Of a stretch of 64,000 bases of DNA, positions 43,251-52,362 are shown piece after piece (position 1 is the first letter of the stretch; the number at the start of each line of letters is the position of its first letter). The stretch lies in the NCBI RefSeq assembly GCF_012641095.1, contig NZ_JAAVSC010000001.1, positions 1 through 64,000 on the forward strand. The letters run 5' to 3'. The stretch is from Lactobacillus sp. HBUAS51381 (GTDB taxonomy: Bacteria > Bacillota > Bacilli > Lactobacillales > Lactobacillaceae). The translations under genes and the position numbers were made by a program. The notes under the pieces are model-generated. The model was not told the DNA's origin. It searched no databases and worked only from the letters and a program-made list of their open reading frames with translations.

Positions 43251-44621
43251 TTAGTTTTCCTTAGCGGCCTTCAGCGTTACGGTAAAACGGGCGCCATGTG
43301 GGTCGTTATCAGTGATGGCGATGTGCCCTTCATTGAGTTGGACCAATTGAGAAACGATGGCGAGGCCCAAGCCGCTCCCCTCAATCTTGTTGGAGCGGGA
43401 GGCATCCACCCGATAGAAGCGTTCAAAGATATGCTCGCGGTCAGCCACGGGAATTCCAGTGCCATGGTCGGCTACGGTGAGGGAGACGGTGTCGGCAGCC
43501 GCGGTCACCTGAACGTCAATTGGCTGATCGGTCGGCGAATACTTGTGAGCGTTGTCCAATAAGGCGGTCAGAATCTGATGGAGCATGTCGGTATCGCCCA
43601 GCGCCATCACCGGTTTATCGGGGCCAGTGAAGGTCAATTTTTGTGAAATGAGCGGTTGGTAGTGCGCCACGACGCCCTGTGTCAGCGTCGCAACGTCCAC
43701 CGGTTCGAGCTGGACTTCGGCGCGATCCGCCCGGGATAAATGCAGCAGGTTTTCGATCAAATGCTGCATGCGCAACGATTCCTGGTCGATGAAGCCGAGC
43801 GACTCGGGGATGACCTCGGGGTGTTGCTCGCCGCGCCGCTCGATGAGCTTGAGATTGCCGCGGATGGTCGCAATCGGTGTACGCAGTTCGTGAGAGGCGT
43901 CGGAGATAAACTGGCGCTCGCGCTGAAGACGACCATTTTGGGCGGCCAAGAGTTGGTTGAAGTCCTTGGCCAGTTGGGCAACTTCAACGGGCTCAGTTGG
44001 TTGTGGGAGTTCCGTTTGGGTAATTTCCGGATTGGCCGCGGCCTGTTGCGCGGCGGTGGCGAGCTGAATGGTCGGCGAGCTGATGCGCTGGGCCAAGCGA
44101 CGAACGAACCAAAGACCGATCAACAGACTAATCCCAATTGCAATAATTAAGACGGCTATCAACACGTGCAGGTTACCGATGAGCACGTGCATGCCGATGT
44201 AAAGGTGGTACGTTCGCCCGCCAGTCTTTAACGTCTCGGCAAAGTACAGGCCCCAGCCTTTAAAGTAGGTCAGGTGGGTGAAGGGCACGGACCACGTGTT
44301 GGCGGCTGCGACTGTGGCCCCGTGTGGGAGCAACGACGTGGTTGACCCGTCGGCATTGCGGATGAAGACAAACGTATTGTGGGAGTTCAGCCCACTCGAT
44401 CGGTTGATGGCCAGCCAGTCTTGGAAGTTCGTCACCTGTGAGGTTTCTAGGCTGGCACTGAGTTGTTCGGCTTGGTTCTGAGCCCGGATCAGCTGATCCA
44501 CGACCAGCGTGATACTGACGGTGAGGACGATAACGACGCCGATCGTCAGTAAGAGGCTCGTGAAGGAGCGGCGAATAATATCCGCATAGGTGCGGGGTGG
44601 TTTAGTGCTCATCGTGCTCAT
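43251..44621 (-). CDS. Sensor histidine kinase (ArlS/CsrS-like)
   Basis: A 456-residue membrane kinase. There is an N-terminal helix (about 17-40), an extracytoplasmic sensor region (about 41-140), and a second helix (about 145-170). A HAMP linker follows (about 170-225). The H-box is SDASHELRTPIATIRGN (phosphorylated His about 245). The N-box LLDNAHKYSP and G-boxes ADHGTGIP and GSGLGLAIV complete the kinase domain. It overlaps the end of the response regulator by 20 bp, so the pair is coupled. The signal is unknown; ArlRS-type systems respond to envelope and metabolic state. Confidence 0.9.
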   Translation of the reverse strand: MSTMSTKPPRTYADIIRRSFTSLLLTIGVVIVLTVSITLVVDQLIRAQNQAEQLSASLETSQVTNFQDWLAINRSSGLNSHNTFVFIRNADGSTTSLLPHGATVAAANTWSVPFTHLTYFKGWGLYFAETLKTGGRTYHLYIGMHVLIGNLHVLIAVLIIAIGISLLIGLWFVRRLAQRISSPTIQLATAAQQAAANPEITQTELPQPTEPVEVAQLAKDFNQLLAAQNGRLQRERQFISDASHELRTPIATIRGNLKLIERRGEQHPEVIPESLGFIDQESLRMQHLIENLLHLSRADRAEVQLEPVDVATLTQGVVAHYQPLISQKLTFTGPDKPVMALGDTDMLHQILTALLDNAHKYSPTDQPIDVQVTAAADTVSLTVADHGTGIPVADREHIFERFYRVDASRSNKIEGSGLGLAIVSQLVQLNEGHIAITDNDPHGARFTVTLKAAKEN

Positions 44622-45303
44622 CCTCTTTGAGACTGTAGCCTACGCCCCGAATGGTATGGAAAAGATGCGGGGCATCGGCAACGTCAATTTTATTGCGGAG
44701 ATACCCGATATAAACGTCAACCACGTTCTGTTGGCCTAAAAAGTCAACGCCCCAGACGTTGTCGAGCAGTTCATCACGGGTAAAGACTTGGCCGGGATGT
44801 TGCATGAGAAATAACAGCAGATCGTATTCGCGTTGGGTCAACTGAATCGTTTGCCCGGCCCGGTCGACTTGGCGGGTCTTGGTTACCAGGGTGAGATCTT
44901 GGAGATGGTAGGTCTGATCGAGCCCGCTCTGGTGGGCGGTGCGCCGTTGAATGACCCGGATTCTGGCCAGCAGTTCTTCAATCTCAAATGGCTTGGTAAT
45001 GTAGTCATCGGCCCCGGTATCCAGGCCGGTCACCTTGTCGCCCAGATAGTCGCGGGCGGTCATCATGATCACGGGGAGGTCATCGTGCTTTCGGATGCGC
45101 CGGAGAACCTGCATGCCATCCATCTTAGGTAGCATCCAGTCCAACAAGATTAAGAGCAGATCGTCTTTTCTCTCCTGATAGGTCTCCCAGGCAATCTCAC
45201 CATCGGCGGCCGTTAAAACGTCAAAATCTTCAAAAGTTAGTTCCTTGGCAACGTAACTGGCGAGGCCTTCTTCGTCCTCAACCAACAAAATTGTATTTTT
45301 CAT
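44602..45303 (-). CDS. OmpR-family response regulator (ArlR/CsrR-like)
   Basis: The start is ATG 45303 behind AAGGAG, giving 233 residues; the extra upstream codons lack a ribosome binding site. The receiver domain (about 1-120) has the phospho-acceptor Asp in LLDWMLPKMDG and the switch region MMTARD..DYITKPFEIEEL. The C-terminal OmpR winged helix (about 135-230) includes LTQREYDLLLFLMQHPGQVF. It acts with the kinase encoded next. The divergent secreted-protein gene and a CCTTAATC/GATTAAGG repeat suggest a direct target. Confidence 0.92.
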   Translation of the reverse strand: MKNTILLVEDEEGLASYVAKELTFEDFDVLTAADGEIAWETYQERKDDLLLILLDWMLPKMDGMQVLRRIRKHDDLPVIMMTARDYLGDKVTGLDTGADDYITKPFEIEELLARIRVIQRRTAHQSGLDQTYHLQDLTLVTKTRQVDRAGQTIQLTQREYDLLLFLMQHPGQVFTRDELLDNVWGVDFLGQQNVVDVYIGYLRNKIDVADAPHLFHTIRGVGYSLKEDEHDEH

Positions 45304-45387
45304 ATATGGAGATACTCCTTGGTGTGACGTGGTTATAGGCATAATACCACACGAATCCTTTGCTAAAATAAGAAATTCATATTTTAA

Positions 45388-45412
45388 CCTTAATCAAGCT
45401 TAAAGATTAAGG
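45388..45412. promoter_or_regulatory. Inverted repeat between the two-component operon and a secreted-protein gene
   Basis: CCTTAATC (45388-45395) and GATTAAGG (45405-45412) are perfect arms with a 9-bp centre. The site is placed to control both divergent promoters and is a candidate response-regulator site. Confidence 0.5.
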
Positions 45413-45481
45413 CTCCGGTTGGATGGTATAACTAAGACATCGAAAGCGAACAGCCAAACAACTAACTGAGGAGTGGTTAAA

Positions 45482-45775
45482 ATGACTAAAATGAAAACGA
45501 TGATGACAAAAGTAATGCTCGGTGCAATGACGGTAACAACTCTCTTGGCAACTTCCGCGGGGGCTTCGGCGGCCACGGTGACGACGACTACAGCCGCGGC
45601 ACCAGTCGTGCGGACAACGGTGCAGATCAACTCACGGCCGGCCGCTGAGCTTCAGGTGACAAAGATTCACTTGAAGCCGGTCACGACCAAGAAGATTTCC
45701 AGCCAGGTGCAAACGGCGGTGGATGCCAGCGCCCTCAACCTTGACCAGAAGCACAGCGATAGCCAATTAAGGTAA
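45482..45775 (+). CDS. Small secreted protein, 97 residues
   Basis: The start is ATG 45482, eight bases after GAGGAG. The signal peptide covers about residues 1-28 (ATSAGASA|A). The mature part is Thr/Ala/Val-rich (TVTTTTAAAPVVRTTVQ), then basic (IHLKPVTTKKIS). No cysteine, anchor motif or named domain. It is divergent from the two-component operon, so it may be its regulated output. Function unknown. Confidence 0.65.
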   Translation: MTKMKTMMTKVMLGAMTVTTLLATSAGASAATVTTTTAAAPVVRTTVQINSRPAAELQVTKIHLKPVTTKKISSQVQTAVDASALNLDQKHSDSQLR

Positions 45776-46097
45776 GACAACCCTGATATGATGGCTTAAA
45801 TCCTCCAAACACATTTAAAGTCGGTCATGTCCGGTGAGACTAGCAGATATAGAAGTTAGAGAGCAGTTGCGCGTGGGCGTGGCTGTTTTTTAGTCGGTGA
45901 CGAGTTTAGACGAAAAAGAGTCTGGGACAAAACGCCCAGACTCTTTGTGTCTCCGAACTAAAATTGCCGAAACGTGGGCCAAAAGGCAGCTGGTTCCGCT
46001 TAAAACAGATAACCAAACAATCCAAACCCAGGATTATTCGGTTATCTGCCTTAATGCTCACCAGCTAACCGCCTTTTGTCCCACTCTCGAGTAATTC
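45776..46097. other. Intergenic region with terminator and long nested palindrome
   Basis: The terminator-like hairpin at 45913-45946 (AAAGAGTCTGGG / CCCAGACTCTTT) is followed by a 120-bp nested palindrome (45966-46085). Its arms are GTGGG..AAAAGGC..GCTGGT and ACCAGC..GCCTTTTG..CCCAC, enclosing CAGATAACC / GGTTATCTG. It carries the GCCGAAACGTGGGCCAA motif shared with 16997 and 36864. No gene. Confidence 0.6.
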
Positions 46098-46739
46098 CTA
46101 TTTCAGTGCGTCGACAATTGGCGTGTCGCCGGTAACCAATTCAAATATGCGGTGTGGTAGGGGATGTTGAACCACGGCGACGACCGCTGCGGCGACATCC
46201 TCACGACTAATGGAGGTCGTATCGCTGTTGGCCGTATCCAACGTAATCTTGCCGGTAGGCGCGTCATTAGTCAAAGCGCCCGGCCGAACGATGGTGTAAT
46301 CCAGGTTGGTTCGGTGTTGGAGCCATTGGTCGGCGTAGTATTTAGCGACGTAATAAGGCCGAATGCCAGATTTATTCCAGAAGGCCCGGTCGTCGGTGCC
46401 CATGGCGCTGACGATGATGAAGCGCTTGATGCCAGCCTTTTCGGTCGCAATCATCGATTTGATGGCGCCATCGAGGTCAATGTTTAGGGTCATGTCGTCG
46501 CCGGTACTACCACCGGACCCCGCGGAGAAGACCACGGTGTCCACACCGGCCATGGCCGGCACCATCGCGTCAGCGGTTCCCATGAGGTCAACGATCCGCG
46601 GTTGGCCGCCGAGAGCGGTGATCGTATCCGACTGCGTTGCGGAACGAATCCCCGCGTAGACTTTTTCACCCGTCGCCGCGAGTTGTTGGACAATGTGTTG
46701 GCCAACGTGACCGTGAGCGCCAATAATTAATGTTGTCAT
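46098..46739 (-). CDS. NAD(P)-binding atypical SDR (YwnB/SDR5-like)
   Basis: A 213-residue Rossmann protein opening TTLIIGAHGHVGQHIVQQL, with the GxxGxxG signature GAHGHVG. The middle strand VDTVVFSAGSGG and the YVAKYYADQWL segment provide the active-site Tyr/Lys region. It resembles small NAD(P)H-binding proteins of the NmrA/SDR5 class. An AGGAGG precedes the start. Substrate unknown. Confidence 0.85.
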   Translation of the reverse strand: MTTLIIGAHGHVGQHIVQQLAATGEKVYAGIRSATQSDTITALGGQPRIVDLMGTADAMVPAMAGVDTVVFSAGSGGSTGDDMTLNIDLDGAIKSMIATEKAGIKRFIIVSAMGTDDRAFWNKSGIRPYYVAKYYADQWLQHRTNLDYTIVRPGALTNDAPTGKITLDTANSDTTSISREDVAAAVVAVVQHPLPHRIFELVTGDTPIVDALK

Positions 46740-47109
46740 GAAAAAACCTCCTAAATTATCGTTTAATTAACTAACTTCCACCTTAAAGGTTTTACCTAAA
46801 AATTTCAGCTCAGACGACTCGCTAATTGACGACACCGATTTTTAATCGCCGGATTGGTGCGGGCGCTGAACCGTGAATTCCCGTCAGGTTGGGCCGCCCG
46901 TTTTATGAAAAAATTTGTGAACCGTTATCAATGGCTTTTCGCTTGATAACTCGTATAATAGAAGTAAATCATCCCTAATGATTAGCGGGTCCACCGGTCC
47001 CTTCGGGGGGAGTGAATGGCTGGACTAAAATGTAACCGTTTTAACTAACCGACGTGTTAACCGGCTGATCGGGTATTAGGGAACTACAGTAGAAAAGGGG
47101 TCGTTTACA
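46740..47109. other. Divergent intergenic region and ndh leader
   Basis: The inverted repeat GTTATCAA (46924-46931) / TTGATAAC (46943-46950) lies immediately before TATAAT (46954-46959), so it is placed as an operator. The leader contains a G-rich CTTCGGGGGGAGTGAATG. That could be a ribosome binding site for a 10-codon leader ORF (47016-47048), or the complement of a CACTCCCCCC motif also found near 57350 and 58915. Confidence 0.5.
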
Positions 47110-48312
47110 ATGGCAACGATTTTAGTTCTTGGCGGTGGCTATGCCGGCATGCGGGCAATTAAGTTCTTACAGCGGGAAGTTCCGAGTGAGGACAAGATTA
47201 TTTTGGTAGATAAGACGGGCACCCACGCGGAGAAGACCAATCTGCATGAGGTGGCCGCGGGGACGATTGCGCCCGAACGAATTACCTACGAGATTAATGA
47301 TGTGATTGGCAATCGCGTCACCTTTATTCAAGACGCCGTCACCAATGTGGATGTTGACCAGAAGAAAGTGACATTGAAAAATCACGAGCCCGTGACCTAC
47401 GACTATTTAGTACTCGCGCTGGGCTTCCAGTCTGAGACGTTTGGACTGAAGGGTGCCGAGGAAAATGCGTTGCCAATGGATGATCTTGAAACGTCCGAAG
47501 CCGTTTACCGGCACATCGAAGAACGGGTAAAGGCCTATGCCCAGTCGCAAGACCCGAATGACTTAGTGGTTGCCGTCTGTGGGGCCGGGTTTACCGGTAT
47601 TGAGCTCTTAGGGGAACTGACGCAGTCCCTTCCGAAGCTGCAGACGCGGTACAATACGCCAGCCATCAAGTTGGTTTGCCTGGAACGCTCACCCGCGATC
47701 TTGCCGATGTTTGACAAGTCATTGGCGGAATACGCGATGCGTTTCATGGCCAAACACGATGTTGAAATGAAGTTGGGGTCAAATATCGAAGAGATTAAGC
47801 CGGGGGCCGTCGTTTACACGGATAGTGAAGGCGAACAGCATGAACAAGCGGCAAATACAATTGTTTGGACCGTGGGGGTCAGCGGATCACACGTGATTGC
47901 GGACTCTGGATTCGAACAACGGCGTAACCGGATTGTGGTCAAAGATGATTTGTCACTGGATGGTCACCCCGAGGTTTACGTGGTTGGTGACGTGGCGGCA
48001 GTCATGGACCCTGACAGTGACCGGCCTTACCCAACGACGGCGCAAATTGCCCTGGCTGCGGGGGCCCAAGCCGCCAAAAACATTGGCTTACAGTTACGCG
48101 GTCATGAGACACGACCATTTGTCTACAAGTCAGTGGGGACGGTGGCCTCATTGAGCGATCGGGATGGTATCGGTGAAATCTTCAGCAATAAGCGCAAGGT
48201 GAAGGGGTATCCGGCCTCGGCCTTGAAGAAGGTTATTACCGACCGGTCCATTTTAGAAAGTGCCCACCTGAGTACCGTATTCAGTAAGGGCCGGTTCGAC
48301 CTATACCACTAA
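47110..48312 (+). CDS. ndh: Type II NADH dehydrogenase (Ndh-like FAD oxidoreductase)
   Basis: A 400-residue flavoprotein with the FAD-binding opening ILVLGGGYAGMRA. A second nucleotide-binding fold near AVCGAGFTGIELLGEL binds NADH, and the FAD C-terminal motif is VYVVGDVAAVMD. It is a peripheral membrane enzyme oxidising NADH and reducing quinone, without proton pumping. Some lactobacilli respire if given heme and menaquinone. The leader carries a GTTATCAA/TTGATAAC operator candidate. Confidence 0.88.
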   Translation: MATILVLGGGYAGMRAIKFLQREVPSEDKIILVDKTGTHAEKTNLHEVAAGTIAPERITYEINDVIGNRVTFIQDAVTNVDVDQKKVTLKNHEPVTYDYLVLALGFQSETFGLKGAEENALPMDDLETSEAVYRHIEERVKAYAQSQDPNDLVVAVCGAGFTGIELLGELTQSLPKLQTRYNTPAIKLVCLERSPAILPMFDKSLAEYAMRFMAKHDVEMKLGSNIEEIKPGAVVYTDSEGEQHEQAANTIVWTVGVSGSHVIADSGFEQRRNRIVVKDDLSLDGHPEVYVVGDVAAVMDPDSDRPYPTTAQIALAAGAQAAKNIGLQLRGHETRPFVYKSVGTVASLSDRDGIGEIFSNKRKVKGYPASALKKVITDRSILESAHLSTVFSKGRFDLYH

Positions 48313-48330
48313 AATTCGGACAACTTTGAT

Positions 48331-48366
48331 AAAGCGAGTAGGCAATATTAGCCTACCCGCTTTTTT
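48331..48366 (+). terminator. Rho-independent terminator of ndh
   Basis: AAAGCGAGTAGGC / GCCTACCCGCTTTTTT. Confidence 0.88.
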
Positions 48367-48397
48367 AATGCTAAAATTAAGCAAAAAGGGTGGTCGA

Positions 48398-48925
48398 ATG
48401 ATACGACAAAAGCAACTCGTGACGCCGTTAGGACCGGTGACCGTGGCTAGCGATGGGGTGGCCTTAACCGGTCTGTGGTTCACGGATCAGCACTATTATG
48501 GGAGTACGTTACCCGCCAAAGCACCGACTGGGGAATTACCAGTCTTTGATCAGGTGGCGACCTGGTTAACGGCTTATTTTGCGGGGCAACACCCAACCGT
48601 AACTTTTCCGGTTCAGCCGACCGGAACGGCACTGCGTGAAGCGGTCTGGTCGGTGTTACGAACGATCCCATATGGCGAAACGGTGACGTATCGTGAACTG
48701 GCAACACGAGTAACCCCCATGATCGGTCACAACCCGGGAGCCCGTGCCATGGGAAATGCAGTTGGTCACAACCCGATTAGCCTCGTGATTCCGTGCCACC
48801 GCGTGATTGGGCAAACGGGTGATCTCGTTGGCTACGCGGGTGGCCTAACTCGGAAGAAAGCACTCCTGACGCTGGAAGGGTGTCGCTTTGAGGGAAGTGA
48901 TCGGGTAGTTCTCGAAAAAAATTAG
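48398..48925 (+). CDS. ogt: Methylated-DNA--protein-cysteine methyltransferase
   Basis: The start is ATG 48398 (GGGTGG upstream), giving 175 residues; the longer frame runs through the ndh terminator. The active-site motif is VIPCHRVIG with the acceptor cysteine, and the preceding helix-turn-helix segment is TYRELATRVTP. It repairs O6-alkylguanine in a suicide reaction. Monocistronic. Confidence 0.92.
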   Translation: MIRQKQLVTPLGPVTVASDGVALTGLWFTDQHYYGSTLPAKAPTGELPVFDQVATWLTAYFAGQHPTVTFPVQPTGTALREAVWSVLRTIPYGETVTYRELATRVTPMIGHNPGARAMGNAVGHNPISLVIPCHRVIGQTGDLVGYAGGLTRKKALLTLEGCRFEGSDRVVLEKN

Positions 48926-49224
48926 GCATTTTTGAAAAAATTTACGGATTTATTACCTATTGTGCACAAAAGTATCGTACAATGTATCGGTAGATATGCT
49001 ATAATCAAGGCTGTTTAAAAGCTAAATTAGTAGCACTGTTGATAGATGTAACTACTCAGCAAGTAACTGATATTTTTTCGCGAAAAGGGTTTCTTCTCAC
49101 CGGAAGACGCGTATAATTTTAGTCAGCTTGAGAGATTAGTCTAAGGTTCTGGTTTTCTGGGGGGATTGCTAGGATTGCACAAAACATAAATTTAAATGGT
49201 GTGTGAATGATTGGAGGTATCACG
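48926..49224. other. Intergenic region before the TetR gene
   Basis: AT-rich; -10-like TATAAT boxes occur at about 49000 and TATAATTT near 49112. A G-rich TCTGGGGGGATTGC lies at about 49155. No gene recognised. Confidence 0.35.
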
Positions 49225-49791
49225 ATGGCTGCATCGGAAACTAAGGAGCGAATCGCGGAGGCCTTGGCTTCGTTGTTGAACCACAATACGTTTGATAAGA
49301 TTACGGTCCGTGAGATCGCGGATGAAGCGGAAGTTCACCGGAAGACGTTCTATTACTACTTTGCCGATAAATACGAGTTGTTAGGCTTTGTTTATCAACA
49401 CTTTATCGTTGAAGCACCGCGTCACGAACAACCGACAGCGCTAACCTTGGAGAACTGGCGACCAGCAACGATTCAATTGTTGGAACGGATTGCTGCGAAT
49501 TCCAAGATTTTCCTGAACGCTTATCCCTATGATGATGGCGTTTGGCGCCAATCTATGAACGAGTTTGTGGCTTCACGATTGTCAATTTTGCTTCACGCAA
49601 TGCCCGAGTACCGTTACTTAAAGGAAGACGTGATCGACACGTCCGCAGAGTTTATTGCTGCTGGCGCGTTGGGAATTATTAATAAGTGGGCGAACGATAA
49701 CTTTACTGCGACCCCCCGGACGGTTTTGGATCAAATGACTACGGCCAACCGCCTGTTCAACGGGATTTTGGACCGTTGGAAGTTGAGCTAA
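49225..49791 (+). CDS. TetR/AcrR family regulator (DhaS-like)
   Basis: The start is ATG 49225, seven bases after GGAGG, giving 188 residues. The N-terminal helix-turn-helix is IAEALASLLNHN..ITVREIADEAEVHRKTFYYYF (about 8-47). The all-helical C-terminus resembles the TetR_C_8/DhaS class (YRYLKEDVIDTSAEFIAAGALGIINKW). No adjacent same-strand target: non-coding repeats follow, then an aldehyde dehydrogenase. Ligand unknown. Confidence 0.85.
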   Translation: MAASETKERIAEALASLLNHNTFDKITVREIADEAEVHRKTFYYYFADKYELLGFVYQHFIVEAPRHEQPTALTLENWRPATIQLLERIAANSKIFLNAYPYDDGVWRQSMNEFVASRLSILLHAMPEYRYLKEDVIDTSAEFIAAGALGIINKWANDNFTATPRTVLDQMTTANRLFNGILDRWKLS

Positions 49792-49861
49792 CGAACAAAA
49801 CGAAAAGCGGATAATCAGCACTGGTTGCGGCCGGAGCGGTTAGCCGTTTTTTTGTGCAAGA

Positions 49862-49976
49862 GTGCGCCACAAGTCGTTTAGATTCTGAGCATTAGGGAGT
49901 TAAGGGGCTTCTGTTCGGCTTCGCCGGGCAGGAGTCCCTTAACTTTCTAAGCGCAGGAATCTGGCTTGTGGCGCAC
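49862..49976. repeat. Large hairpin with perfect 12-bp outer arms
   Basis: GTGCGCCACAAG (49862-49873) and CTTGTGGCGCAC (49965-49976) enclose AGATTC/GAATCT pairing and an inner AGTTAAGGG / CCCTTAACT stem. It immediately precedes the tandem array and shares its 3' half (GCAGGAATCTGGCTTG) with each unit, so it looks like a founder or cap unit. Confidence 0.7.
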
Positions 49977-50518
49977 GTTTCAGAGGCCGCAAGTTTCCGA
50001 AGTCTATTGGCGAGAGCAAGACCGGTGCACCAAACCAATGGTAAGCATTAGCAGCTATGCCGGACAGGAGGGCCTTATTTGTCTAAGCGGAAGAATCTGG
50101 CTTGCGTAACGCGTTTCAGAGGCCGCAAGTTTCCGAAGCCTATTGGCGAGAGCAAGACCAGTGCCCCAAACCAACGGTAAGCATTAGCAACTAGCTATGC
50201 CGGACAGGAGGGCCTTATTTGTCTAAGCGGAAGAATCTGGCTTGCGTAACGCGTTTCAGAGGCCGCAAGTTTCCGAAGTCTATTGGCGAGAGCAAGACCG
50301 GTGCACCAAACCAATGGTAAGCATTAGCAGCTATGCCGGACAGGAGCGTCTTATTTGTCTAAGCGGAAGAATCTGGCTTGCGTAACGCGTTTCGGAGGCC
50401 GCAAGTTTCCGAAACCTACAGGCGAGAGCAAGACTAATGTTCCAAACCAACGGTAAGCATTAGCCACTAGCCACGCCGGGCAGGAGTCGCTTAACTTTCT
50501 AAGCGGAAGAATCCGGCC
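49977..50518. repeat. Tandem repeat array, four units of about 136/140 bp
   Basis: Units start at 49977, 50113, 50253 and 50389 with GTTTCAGAGGCCGCAAG (unit 4 has CGG). Units 1 and 3 are almost identical; units 2 and 4 share an ACTA insertion and CCAACGGTAAG. The array may therefore have grown by doubling of a two-unit block. Each junction contains CTTGCG..CGCAAG pairing. No reading frame runs through it. It fills most of a 935-bp gap between the TetR and ALDH genes. Confidence 0.85.
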
Positions 50519-50726
50519 GTTTAGTCCGTATTATCTGGCAGAGAATGGCCAGGCCAACGCGTAAACTGTCAATTGTGAAGTGACAAAATAAATGCGCTAA
50601 TTCACAAACTTTAATGTTTGAATAATCACAATCCAAATACTGGTATTTCGGGATTCATCCGCGTATAGTACGGAATGTAAAGGGTTACATTGTGAATGTG
50701 AACAATCCCGTAAGGAGGAGACCATT

Positions 50727-52142
50727 ATGGCTTATCAAACCACGAACCCCTATACCAATGAAGTTGTGAAGACCTATGAGGACGCAACGCCGGAGTACGT
50801 TGAATCGAGTTTGGCTCAAGCACAGGCACTCTATAAAAAGTGGCGCAACGATCCGGTTGCCACGCGGATTCCCGTTTTGCGCAAATTGGCGCAGATTTTT
50901 AAGGATGAAACGGATAGTTTGGCCAAAGTTTTGACGGTTGATATGGGGAAGTTGTTTGTTGAAGCGCAGGGTGAAGTCATCTTGTGTGCGGATATTGCTG
51001 AATATTATGCCGACCACGCCGAGGATTTGTTGAAGCCGCGGGCCATCGAGACCATCGCCGGGGACGCCCAGTTGGAGAACCATCCCCTGGGGGTATTAAT
51101 GGCAGTGGAGCCGTGGAACTTCCCGTACTATCAAATGATGCGGATCTTCGCCCCCAACTTCGCGGTGGGCGATCCCATCGTCTTTAAACACGCGGCGATT
51201 ACACCGGCTTCGGCGCTGGCCTTTGAAGACGCCGTTCGCCGAGCGGGGGCGCCTGCCGGAGCGTTAACCAACCTCTTCTTGTCTTACGATCAGGTTTCCC
51301 AAGTGGTAGCCGATAAGCGGATTCAAGGGGTCGCACTGACGGGTTCGGAACGTGGCGGTGTGGCCGTGGCCGAGGTTGCGGGTAAGCACCTGAAGAAGAA
51401 TACCATGGAGCTGGGTGGAACGGATGCCTTTATCGTGGCGCACGATGCCAATATGGCAGACGTCAAGGCGATCGCCCCCCGGGCACGGCTCTACAATGCG
51501 GGCCAGGTCTGCACCTCGTCTAAGCGGTTCATTGTGACTGAAAACCACTACGATGAATTTCTGGCGGCGTTGAAGGACGCATTCTCCGCCGTTAAGATGG
51601 GTGACCCGATGGACCCGGCCACGACGTTAGCCCCGATGAATTCGAAGAAGGCCAAATTACATCTGCAAGACCAAGTGGATGCCGCGTTAGCCGGTGGGGC
51701 CACCGCCTACTACGTCCACGAACCAATCGATAGTGAAGGACAGTTCTTTATGCCTACGATTTTGACGGATATCACTAAGGATAATCCGGCTTATGGCAAG
51801 GAAATGTTTGGTCCGGTGGCGCAGGTCTACAAGGTTAAGGACGATGCCGAGGCCGTCGCGCTGGCAAACGATTCGGACTACGGTCTAGGTGGGATTGTCT
51901 TTGCCGGGAGCGCCGAATACGGGGCTGAATTGGCATCTCAGATTGAAACGGGGATGGTCTTCGTGAACACCTTCTTTAGCTCCCTCCCCGAACTCGAATT
52001 TGGCGGCGTTAAGAAGTCTGGGTTCGGTCGTGAATTAGGCCAGACTGGGATTTCCAGCTTCATTAATCAGGAATTGGTCGTTAAGCGCGACCATCCCAAT
52101 GACAATGAATTTGGTGGCTTGGTCTTGCCCCATAAATTCTAA
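50727..52142 (+). CDS. Aldehyde dehydrogenase, succinate-semialdehyde dehydrogenase-like
   Basis: A 471-residue NAD(P)-dependent enzyme. The Rossmann segment is FKHAAITPASALAFE, the catalytic glutamate lies in MELGGTDAF (about 229-237), and the nucleophile cysteine in NAGQVCTSSKR (about 260-270). The C-terminal motif is ELEFGGVKKSGFGRELG. It oxidises an aldehyde, probably succinate semialdehyde, to the acid. It starts behind GGAGGAG. Monocistronic with a terminator. Confidence 0.88.
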   Translation: MAYQTTNPYTNEVVKTYEDATPEYVESSLAQAQALYKKWRNDPVATRIPVLRKLAQIFKDETDSLAKVLTVDMGKLFVEAQGEVILCADIAEYYADHAEDLLKPRAIETIAGDAQLENHPLGVLMAVEPWNFPYYQMMRIFAPNFAVGDPIVFKHAAITPASALAFEDAVRRAGAPAGALTNLFLSYDQVSQVVADKRIQGVALTGSERGGVAVAEVAGKHLKKNTMELGGTDAFIVAHDANMADVKAIAPRARLYNAGQVCTSSKRFIVTENHYDEFLAALKDAFSAVKMGDPMDPATTLAPMNSKKAKLHLQDQVDAALAGGATAYYVHEPIDSEGQFFMPTILTDITKDNPAYGKEMFGPVAQVYKVKDDAEAVALANDSDYGLGGIVFAGSAEYGAELASQIETGMVFVNTFFSSLPELEFGGVKKSGFGRELGQTGISSFINQELVVKRDHPNDNEFGGLVLPHKF

Positions 52143-52157
52143 ATAAGCGTTGTAGAC

Positions 52158-52191
52158 GAAAGGGCGTGGGGCCAATCCCCCAGGCCCTTTC
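52158..52191 (+). terminator. Terminator-like hairpin after the ALDH gene
   Basis: GAAAGGGCGTGGGG / CCCCCAGGCCCTTTC; the T-run is short. Confidence 0.6.
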
Positions 52192-52362
52192 TGTATGCGG
52201 TCTACGGGCGACGGGGTCCGTTGATGTTAGCGGCAGCCGCGTGAGGCCAGCGCTAGGATTAAAAAATGATGAAATCCCACAACAATTTAGACAAAACATT
52301 TTCCTCGATTCCATCAATGTGATATTCTGAACAATAGGAAATGACGAAAGGATGATTTTAAG

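Noticed and set aside
46909-46931. Rex-type operator (TTGTGAA..) upstream of ndh
   Set aside because: Only one half-site is present; the second half reads TTATCAA. The better symmetric element is GTTATCAA/TTGATAAC, which is not a Rex site.
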